Source: Clostridia bacterium
GTDB taxonomy: Bacteria; Bacillota; Clostridia; RUG12999
Direction: 5' to 3'
Assembly (NCBI GenBank): GCA_017502065.1
Contig: JAFVVU010000066.1
Coordinates: 1-13,570, forward strand
DNA length: 13,570 nucleotides
The position numbers and the translations under genes are program-made. Each line of letters starts with the position of its first letter. Position 1 is the stretch's first letter. The notes beneath the pieces are model-generated. The model was not told the DNA's origin and searched no databases. It saw only the letters and a list, made by a program, of their open reading frames with translations. Below are positions 9,801 through 13,570 of the stretch, piece after piece.

Positions 9801-10030
9801 GAAGCAAGCTTCATTGAACGGTCACTGCTTCTGTAAATAGAAGTGCTTAGGTTTTCAGTACCGCCTGCGCCTTCCCATGCACCAAAGGTTGTGCCAAGCA
9901 TGTCCATGTTACCGTTGCTGACAATATCAGCCTTTACATATTCGTCTTTTGCAAGTGCTGCAAAACCACCGAATAGTGTGCAAAGTACGGCAAAAATAAG
10001 TGTCAAAGATAAAAGTTTTTTAAGTTTCAT
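6848..10030 (-). CDS. SLH-anchored multimodular glycoside hydrolase-like protein (paralog 3, 1060 aa)
   Basis: First gene of the - strand cluster. Signal peptide ~1-27 (KLKKLLSLTLIFAV core, ALA|K); CBM-like module ~33-188 ending GGEIYWDDVTCVG; helical linker; second CBM-like module ~229-400 ending PGTIYIDDVEFGPTG; beta domain ~401-503; barrel ~520-775; beta-sandwich ~780-867; SLH repeats ~880-1058. Barrel landmarks are CLFPLYGNPAGHPL, GWMMMDEPSMH (E616), YNIETTGV (E657), AIDIYPNY (DIYP where the other two have DPYP) and EVWNLGYAASW (strand 7 without Glu). Predicted to be exported and held on the wall by its SLH domains, with the two jelly-roll modules presenting glycan to the barrel. The start at 10030 is supported by AGGAGGA (10037-10043), a strong promoter upstream and the signal peptide. 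Substrate and exact glycosidase family are not recognised. Confidence 0.88.
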   Translation of the reverse strand: MKLKKLLSLTLIFAVLCTLFGGFAALAKDEYVKADIVSNGNMDMLGTTFGAWEGAGGTENLSTSIYRSSDRSMKLASKDARRIVLQTIPGAIPGKNYTVTGWLYIKELLDLNTNVGGGIKIEFMKETADGTGYDYCAGSAGEFFAGPLEKWMECSVSAIAPDDATAIRIMLRLDCGGEIYWDDVTCVGEVAPETKERVENEAKLAKDIWDHSNELLTKSLDASANIAIAPGVQNVVKNPSFEEIGMTYYKMDGPLDWIPKKDSWNGLVSYTDQEAHTGKYSAKISTDDRAEGLLNPWIQHIIDDNLVANTDYILSAWVKVEEIEDLRGPLMKIEAYNAGSASTLTAVGSAQSYVFNFRDDEWHQIKLLYTLPEGTTNARLYIRMNGPGTIYIDDVEFGPTGTAFAMDFYTIKTFYYTEDENIEAYADINYINHPIEDGNYVEFAVKDGETVIASEAVPASSKVVWTFPTMTLAEMHKTYTISATYKKADGTVIQESAPKRIYRYDRPTMLNEDGAFVDENGEVVDIFYLYGASTEFLQDFKDAGFTVIRPLDPRFKLNDVKGIREVLDEMHAVGLKCLFPLYGNPAGHPLQIPTTNRLVTEFKDHPAVMGWMMMDEPSMHARPGQLVQTYEEMLEYLEEGYKVIRNIDPYHPVYNIETTGVPNSYERCFQYVDIAAIDIYPNYGDETYRTYQYMTKAVDAVADEIEVWNLGYAASWDTTYIPDDDAMRIQCYTAFWGGASGVGFYTSPEYAPTMNETFKKSNASGELKLLFDHFVREETPKFNEYMGSDYWYRSWIKDGKLYLAIKEHKNDGVNTEAEFKLVSDNGKIEINGFDAKLVNGTTESRVTSNDSTFRLTLEPTKVSMYEITPKTPVDFSAVTDPMFTDMAGFEWAKTAVETTIIKGIANKKGATEYAPGQNITRGDFAMYLIRALNLTADTTDQFTDVDPNAEYAKEVAIGKALGILKGSGDGTYNPEEAISRQDLMVICARGLRHIGRIATANVDAALGNFTDKGIIADYATQDIAAMVSAKIVSGNPDLTINPLGNTTRAEAAVIMDRIAH

Positions 10031-10047
10031 ATTCGCTCCTCCTCAAT

Positions 10048-10067
10048 TTAGGGAAACATTTCCCTAA
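10048..10067 (-). promoter_or_regulatory. Perfect 20-bp palindrome, candidate operator of the glycosidase-like operon
   Basis: TTAGGGAAA and its exact complement TTTCCCTAA are separated by 2 bp. The site begins about 6 bp after the expected transcription start of the - strand promoter and ends 5 bp before the ribosome binding site. This is a usual place for a repressor operator; as RNA it would form an 8-bp hairpin with a 4-nt loop. The cognate regulator is not identified. Confidence 0.65.
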
Positions 10068-10079
10068 CTTCTTGCAATA

Positions 10080-10108
10080 ATTATAACACATACTATACAA
10101 ATTGTCAA
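10080..10108 (-). promoter_or_regulatory. Consensus SigA promoter for the 10030->3639 operon
   Basis: On the - strand, TTGACA (10108-10103) is followed by a 17-bp spacer and TATAAT (10085-10080): both hexamers and the spacer are exactly consensus. Predicted start is near 10073. A promoter this strong suggests high expression when not repressed, which fits the adjacent palindrome. Confidence 0.92.
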
Positions 10109-10113
10109 TATCA

Positions 10114-10152
10114 AATTTCTTTGGTTTTGTGGATTTTACCAGAAATTCCACA
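10114..10152. promoter_or_regulatory. Imperfect overlapping dyads midway between divergent promoters
   Basis: Two nested inverted repeats are visible: AATTTCT (10114-10120) with AGAAATT (10141-10147), extended by GGT/ACC after a 2-nt bulge; and TGTGGA (10128-10133) with TCCACA (10147-10152). They fill the gap between the -35 boxes of the two divergent promoters, so a bound regulator could affect both directions. No known family consensus was recognised. Confidence 0.35.
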
Positions 10153-10161
10153 TATTTTGTA

Positions 10162-10191
10162 TTGAGAAGGTAAAAGTAAGGATGGTATAAT
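10162..10191 (+). promoter_or_regulatory. SigA-type promoter for the CAP-domain gene
   Basis: TTGAGA (10162-10167), an 18-bp spacer and a perfect TATAAT (10186-10191). The expected start is near 10198, giving a 5' leader of about 67 nt before the ATG at 10265. Confidence 0.8.
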
Positions 10192-10204
10192 ATACGTGAA
10201 CATA

Positions 10205-10215
10205 AAAGGAGGTGA
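10205..10215 (+). promoter_or_regulatory. Orphan Shine-Dalgarno near the mRNA 5' end (Stab-SD-like)
   Basis: AAAGGAGGTGA is a near-perfect anti-16S match lying about 7 nt from the predicted transcript start and 50 nt before the real start codon. No start codon follows at a usable distance: the next bases are ACTTTTAG, and the overlapping GTG is too close and stops after three codons. Such elements in Bacillus (Stab-SD of cryIIIA) bind 30S subunits and protect mRNA from 5' decay. Confidence 0.5.
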
Positions 10216-10264
10216 ACTTTTAGAAAACAACCAATATTAAAATAATATGGAAAGGAACATATTT

Positions 10265-10918
10265 ATGAAAAAAATTACAAAAATATTATCAGTTGGTATG
10301 GCTTTAACAATGGCCATTGGAATAAGTGCAAGTGCGGCGTGTCCGATAAAGGATGCTTTGCAAAGCGGAAATTTTAAAGATTACATAAATTGCAATAAAG
10401 GAATATGCATTGAAGGTGGGGTAATTTCTGCCGACAAAATAAAAGATCTGCTTGATAAGCTTGGTATAAAAAATGAAACAGAAGAGTCAGTTCCCGAAAT
10501 TGAAGAAAGCACACCGCAGGCGCCAACAAATGCAAGTGCATTTGAAAAGCGTGTTCTTGAACTTGTAAATATTGAAAGAGCAAAACATGGTCTTTCGGCT
10601 CTTCAGTGGAGTGATGAACTTGCTTCTGTTGCAAGAGCGCACAGCAAGGATATGCACGAACGCGGCTTTTTCTCACACACAAATCCGGATGGAAAATCCC
10701 CGTTTGACAGAATAAAAGCGGCAGGAATAAAATATTCATATGCGGCTGAAAACATTGCCGCAGGACAGTCTACACCGGAAGCGGTTGTTGAAGGCTGGAT
10801 GAATTCAAAAGGACACAGAGAAAATATTCTCAACGAAAATCTTAAATACCTCGGTGTAGGGTTCTATGAAGCATCAGGTGGCTATAAATATTACTGGACA
10901 CAGAACTTTACAGGCTGA
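10265..10918 (+). CDS. Secreted CAP/SCP-domain protein (YkwD-like, 217 aa)
   Basis: Signal peptide 1-24 (KKITK, hydrophobic core, ASA|A), then a short region with three cysteines (C26, C43, C48), an acidic Pro/Glu-rich linker (~70-90), and a complete CAP domain (~93-217). CAP landmarks are LELVNIERAKHGLSAL, ARAHSKDM (H126), FFSHTNPDGKSPFDRI, AENIAAG (E162), GHRENIL (H184) and YYWTQNFTG; the two His and the Glu fit the conserved CAP cavity. The same arrangement occurs in B. subtilis YkwD and many clostridial exoproteins, whose molecular role is unsettled. I chose the ATG at 10265 over the one at 10247. AAAGGA lies ~9 nt upstream of it, and the longer form would only add MERNIF before the signal peptide. 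It stands alone: promoter in front, terminator behind. There is no lipobox, so it is probably released. Confidence 0.93.
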   Translation: MKKITKILSVGMALTMAIGISASAACPIKDALQSGNFKDYINCNKGICIEGGVISADKIKDLLDKLGIKNETEESVPEIEESTPQAPTNASAFEKRVLELVNIERAKHGLSALQWSDELASVARAHSKDMHERGFFSHTNPDGKSPFDRIKAAGIKYSYAAENIAAGQSTPEAVVEGWMNSKGHRENILNENLKYLGVGFYEASGGYKYYWTQNFTG

Positions 10919-10927
10919 TTACCCCCG

Positions 10928-10953
10928 AAACCGCCCGGAAGGGCGGTTTTTTT
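10928..10953 (+). terminator. Intrinsic terminator of the CAP-domain gene
   Basis: A GC-rich 9-bp stem (AAACCGCCC at 10928-10936 with GGGCGGTTT at 10941-10949), a GGAA tetraloop and a run of seven T residues, starting 9 bp after the stop codon. Confidence 0.95.
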
Positions 10954-10963
10954 ATGCAAAAAC

Positions 10964-10992
10964 TTGACAAAAGCCTGTCTTTTCTATATATT
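10964..10992 (+). promoter_or_regulatory. Distal promoter (P1) of the arginine operon
   Basis: TTGACA (10964-10969), a 17-bp spacer and TATATT (10987-10992). Transcripts would carry a leader of about 100 nt that includes the ArgR-box-like sites. The spacing is ideal and the -35 exact; the -10 differs from TATAAT at one base, though the surrounding TA repeats make its exact position less certain. Confidence 0.7.
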
Positions 10993-11038
10993 ATATATAT
11001 TATTGTAGTTTTATGGCAAAAATTTATCTATTTTCACT

Positions 11039-11077
11039 ATTGCATAATTATTCACTTTATTGTATAATTAATGCATA
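11039..11077 (+). promoter_or_regulatory. Two ArgR-box-like operator sites
   Basis: TGCATAATTATTCA (11041-11054) differs at one base from TGAATAATTATTCA, a perfect ARG-box core. A second, looser copy TGTATAATTAATGCA (11061-11075) has one extra base in the middle. Centres are about 21 bp apart, the usual helical spacing of paired 18-bp ARG boxes. The sites overlap a promoter and lie just before argD, as expected for arginine-dependent repression by ArgR/AhrC. Confidence 0.65.
11040..11068 (+). promoter_or_regulatory. Proximal promoter (P2) overlapping the ArgR-box-like sites
   Basis: A weak -35 (TTGCAT, 11040-11045), a 17-bp spacer and a perfect TATAAT (11063-11068). ArgR bound to the boxes would cover both hexamers. 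Its transcript would start near 11075 with a leader of about 23 nt. The weak -35 makes this less certain than P1. Confidence 0.5.
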
Positions 11078-11097
11078 TATATTAAAGAGGTGTTATT

Positions 11098-12291
11098 ATG
11101 TTATCGAAGATTATTGAAACCGATAAACAGTATTATATGAATACATTCGGTGCCCGTACACCTGTGTGTTTTGATTACGGTAAGGGACTGAATCTTTATA
11201 CAAAAGACGGGGAAGAGTATTATGACTTTTTTGCAGGTATTGCAGTTACCGCACTTGGTCATGCACATCCGAAATTTGTAAAATCAATAACCGAGCAGGC
11301 AGGCAAACTTCTGCATACGTCAAGTATTTATTACATTGAAAAGCAAGCACAGCTTGCAAAACTGCTTGTTGAAAATTCCTGTGCTGACAGAGCATTTTTC
11401 TGCAGTACCGGTGCGGAAGCAAATGAGGGCGCGATAAAGCTTGCAAAAATTTATTTCTATAAACAGGGTAAACCGAATAAGAATGAAATAATCACACTTA
11501 AAAATTCATTCCATGGAAGAACTCTTGCAACGGTTGCGGCAACGGGTCAGGAAAAATATCAGAAACCGTACAAACCACTCACTCCGGGATTTAAACATGT
11601 TGACATAAATGATTTTGATGCACTTCTTGATGCAGTTACTGAAAATACAGCCGCAATTATGATGGAACCTGTTCAGGGCGAAAGCGGTGTACATCCGGCA
11701 AAAGCCGAATATCTTAAAAAAGTGCGTCAGCTATGTGATGAAAAAGAAATCATCCTTATTTTTGACGAAGTTCAGACAGGTATGGGAAGAACCGGCAAGC
11801 TTTTTGCATATGAAAACTATGGCGTAGAGCCGGATATCTTCACTCTTGCAAAAGCACTCGGTAACGGTATTCCGATTGGTGCTGTATGTGCAAAAGATTT
11901 TGTTGCGGCAGGATTTGAACCGGGCGACCACGGAACAACCTTTGGCGGAAATCCGTTTTCATGTAATGCGGCATGCACAGTATTTGAAATATTCAAAGAT
12001 GAAAAGATTGTTGAAAATGCCGCTGAAGTCGGTGCATATTTCAAAGAAAAATTAAATGCACTTGCTTCAAAATATGATTTCATCACCGAAGTACGCGGAA
12101 TAGGTCTTATGCTCGGTGTTGAAACAAAAGACGGTGTTGCGGCAAAAATATGTGCAAACCTGTTTGAAAACAAATACCTTACAGGATGTATTGCCGGAAA
12201 GATAATAAGAATTTTGCCACCGCTTGTAATAACAAAGGCAGATGTTGATAAATTTATTGAAGTACTTACAAAAGCATGTGAGGAGGTATAA
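11098..12291 (+). CDS. argD: Acetylornithine aminotransferase
   Basis: A cytoplasmic PLP enzyme that interconverts N-acetylglutamate semialdehyde and N-acetylornithine with glutamate/2-oxoglutarate in arginine synthesis. At 397 residues it is full length for ArgD. Class III aminotransferase landmarks appear in order: HTSSIYYIEKQAQLA (~73-87), CSTGAEANEGAIKLAK (PLP phosphate loop, ~102-117), SFHGRT (137-142), EPVQGESG (190-197), IFDEVQTGMGRTG (D223 facing the PLP nitrogen), TLAKALGNGIPIGA with Schiff-base K252, and GTTFGGNPFSCNAA (~279-292). These, and the argF partner, favour ArgD over ornithine or 4-aminobutyrate aminotransferase. The start has GAGGTG 5 nt upstream. It is the first gene of the operon, behind two candidate promoters and ArgR-like boxes; its last codons (GAG GAG GTA) also form the ribosome binding site of argF. 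Confidence 0.95.
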   Translation: MLSKIIETDKQYYMNTFGARTPVCFDYGKGLNLYTKDGEEYYDFFAGIAVTALGHAHPKFVKSITEQAGKLLHTSSIYYIEKQAQLAKLLVENSCADRAFFCSTGAEANEGAIKLAKIYFYKQGKPNKNEIITLKNSFHGRTLATVAATGQEKYQKPYKPLTPGFKHVDINDFDALLDAVTENTAAIMMEPVQGESGVHPAKAEYLKKVRQLCDEKEIILIFDEVQTGMGRTGKLFAYENYGVEPDIFTLAKALGNGIPIGAVCAKDFVAAGFEPGDHGTTFGGNPFSCNAACTVFEIFKDEKIVENAAEVGAYFKEKLNALASKYDFITEVRGIGLMLGVETKDGVAAKICANLFENKYLTGCIAGKIIRILPPLVITKADVDKFIEVLTKACEEV

Positions 12292-12293
12292 TA

Positions 12294-13217
12294 ATGAAAA
12301 AAGATTTACTCAGCTTAAACGATTATTCCGAAAAAGAGATACTTGATATACTTGAGCTTGCGCATAAACTCAAGAAAGAAACAAAAGAAGGAAAAGAGCA
12401 TCATATTTTAAAGGGAAAAACACTTGGTATGATATTCTCAAAATCTTCAACAAGAACAAGAGTTTCTTTCGAAGTTGGTATGTATCAGCTTGGTGGATAT
12501 CCGCTCTTCTTAAGCAGTAACGATATTCAGCTCGGCAGAGGAGAATGTATTGAAGATACAGCAAGAGTTCTTTCAAGATATCTTGACGGTATTATGATAA
12601 GAACATATGACCAGGCAGAAGTAGAAATGCTTGCGAAATATGCTGATATTCCGATTATAAACGGACTTACGGACCTTCTTCATCCGTGTCAGGTGCTTGC
12701 TGACCTTATGACAATCCAGGAGAAAAAAGGCGGTCTTAAAGGACTTAAAATGTGTTATATCGGCGACGGTAACAATATGGCAAACACACTTCTTCACGGA
12801 TGTGCAAAAGTGGGTATGGACATTTCTGTTGCAACTCCTGCAGGGTATGAATGTGATGCCGAAATGGTAGCTCAGGCAATGGAAGCTGCAAAAATAAGCG
12901 GAGCAAAAATTGAAATTACTACCGACCCCCAAAAAGCAATTGCAAATGCCGATGCTGTTTATTCAGATACATGGGTAAGTATGGGTCAGGAAGAAGAAAA
13001 ACAAAAAAGAATTAATGACTTTGCCGGCTTTACAGTTGATGATGAACTTATGAGCTATGCAAAAAGCGATGCAATCTTCCTGCACTGTCTGCCTGCATAC
13101 AGAGGATATGAAGTAACAAACGAGGTTATTGAAGGACCTCATTCCGTAATATTTGATGAAGCGGAAAACAGACTTCATGCACAGAAAGCCGTTATGGTAA
13201 CTTTAATGAAAGACTAA
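12294..13217 (+). CDS. argF: Ornithine carbamoyltransferase
   Basis: Transfers the carbamoyl group of carbamoyl phosphate to ornithine to give citrulline, in the cytoplasm. All family landmarks are present: SKSSTRTRVSFE (carbamoyl-phosphate loop STRTR, 52-56), HPCQVLADL (130-138), DTWVSMGQE (ornithine-binding region, D226 and SMG 229-231) and FLHCLPAYRG (HCLP 264-267). The length of 307 residues is normal for the family. The start lies 2 bp after the argD stop, with AGGAGG inside the end of argD, so the two are tightly coupled. Pairing with argD and ArgR-like sites argues for the biosynthetic enzyme rather than the catabolic one of the arginine deiminase pathway; SMGQE rather than a SAKTxxE-type loop also excludes N-acetylornithine or other transcarbamylases as the first guess. 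Confidence 0.95.
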   Translation: MKKDLLSLNDYSEKEILDILELAHKLKKETKEGKEHHILKGKTLGMIFSKSSTRTRVSFEVGMYQLGGYPLFLSSNDIQLGRGECIEDTARVLSRYLDGIMIRTYDQAEVEMLAKYADIPIINGLTDLLHPCQVLADLMTIQEKKGGLKGLKMCYIGDGNNMANTLLHGCAKVGMDISVATPAGYECDAEMVAQAMEAAKISGAKIEITTDPQKAIANADAVYSDTWVSMGQEEEKQKRINDFAGFTVDDELMSYAKSDAIFLHCLPAYRGYEVTNEVIEGPHSVIFDEAENRLHAQKAVMVTLMKD

Positions 13218-13227
13218 GGTGAAGGAT

Positions 13228-13570
13228 ATGTTTATGATGCCAAGCTTTGATGCCGGTCTTAACGTAAGACAGGCAGTATATGATGATATACCCAAAATTC
13301 ACGAAATCGTTAATAAATCATTCAAACTCTACATAGAAAACTCAGGACTTTCTTCAATTGATGCTCTTGACGAAACGGTGGAAGAAATTAGAAATGATAT
13401 TGATACTAAATGGGTGCTTGTTGCATATATCGGAGAAGAGATTGTGGGAAGTCTGCGTCTTGAAATCCGTGAAGGCGGCATTGCGTATTTGAGCCGTTTT
13501 GCGGTATCGCCCGAAAGCCAGAACCTCGGTATAGGTAAAAGTATGATGCATACGGTTGACAGTATTATGA
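13228..13570 (+). CDS. GNAT-family N-acetyltransferase (3' end outside window)
   Basis: An open frame begins at ATG 13228 and runs off the right edge after 114 codons. The start has AAGGTGAAGGA just upstream and lies 10 bp after the argF stop, with no terminator between, so it is the third gene of the arginine operon. The N-terminus VRQAVYDDIPKIHEIVNKSF (~13-32) is the usual GNAT strand 1/helix 1. WVLVAYIGEEIVGSLRLEI is the central beta-hairpin, and LSRFAVSPESQNLGIGKSMM holds acetyl-CoA-binding motif A (Q-N-L-G-I-G-K, the Q/RxxGxG/A loop). The acceptor is unknown. Position after argF would fit an acetylation step in arginine metabolism, such as a short N-acetylglutamate synthase, but nothing in the visible part proves this, and a generic small-molecule acetyltransferase is equally possible. 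Confidence 0.88.
   Translation, partial: MFMMPSFDAGLNVRQAVYDDIPKIHEIVNKSFKLYIENSGLSSIDALDETVEEIRNDIDTKWVLVAYIGEEIVGSLRLEIREGGIAYLSRFAVSPESQNLGIGKSMMHTVDSIM

Noticed and set aside
304..10030. Cellulosome dockerin or sortase (LPXTG) anchoring of the large proteins
   Set aside because: The C-termini are three SLH repeats, with no calcium-loop dockerin pair, no LPXTG motif and no C-terminal membrane segment.
10247..10264. Longer start for the CAP-domain gene (MERNIF)
   Set aside because: The second ATG at 10265 has a better-spaced AAAGGA site and starts directly with the signal peptide.
10320..10345. Lipoprotein signal for the CAP-domain protein, using C26
   Set aside because: Positions -3 to -1 before the cysteine are S-A-A, not a lipobox with Leu or a similar residue at -3; ordinary signal peptidase cleavage is more likely.
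11000..11097. Riboswitch or T-box leader before argD
   Set aside because: The leader is short and AT-rich with no T-box sequence, no specifier-like stem and no terminator/antiterminator pair; ArgR-like boxes explain it better.
1..13570. CRISPR arrays, tRNA/rRNA genes, insertion sequences, phage or defence genes
   Set aside because: No regularly spaced repeats, no tRNA-like cloverleaf, no transposase or integrase motifs and no terminal inverted repeats were seen.

Overview
The window looks like chromosomal DNA of an AT-rich Gram-positive bacterium, most likely of the class Clostridia. The supporting signs are strong AGGAGG-type ribosome binding sites, SigA-like promoters (one is a perfect TTGACA-17-TATAAT), S-layer homology (SLH) anchors on secreted enzymes, and A/T-ending codon preference. 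A gut or rumen polysaccharide degrader (something like the SLH-rich Monoglobus group) would fit, but that placement is inference only.

Region 1 (1-10030) is a surface glycan-degradation locus. The end of an AraC-type regulator on the + strand meets, across a shared bidirectional terminator, three tandem paralogous genes on the - strand. Each encodes a protein of about 1050 residues with the same plan: signal peptide, two jelly-roll carbohydrate-binding-like modules, a short beta domain, a (beta/alpha)8 glycosidase-like barrel with an invariant DEPSMH motif, a beta-sandwich, and three C-terminal SLH repeats. They should be exported and held non-covalently on cell-wall polysaccharide. The first two genes in transcription order (10030->6848, 6782->3639) share one strong promoter and are separated by a hairpin. 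The third (3480->304) lies behind an intrinsic terminator and has its own promoter.

Region 2 (10031-10264) is a divergent control region. It holds a perfect promoter for the glycosidase-like genes with a 20-bp palindrome just downstream of the expected start, a central imperfect dyad, and a promoter for a secreted CAP-domain protein. The leader of that protein's gene carries a Shine-Dalgarno sequence with no start codon next to it, resembling the Stab-SD mRNA stabilisers of Bacillus.

Region 3 (10265-10953) is the CAP/SCP-domain gene and its terminator. Region 4 (10954-13570) is an arginine operon: two promoters, ArgR-box-like sites, argD, argF (2 bp apart) and a GNAT acetyltransferase that runs off the window. 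ArgD and ArgF act in the acetylated-ornithine route to citrulline.

The item most worth following up is the triplicated enzyme. Its barrel has the acid/base Glu position of clan GH-A, but I see no Glu after strand 7 where the nucleophile normally sits, and I could not assign it to a named glycoside hydrolase family. No tRNA, rRNA, CRISPR array, insertion sequence or phage gene was seen, and there is no gene-free stretch over 300 bases.
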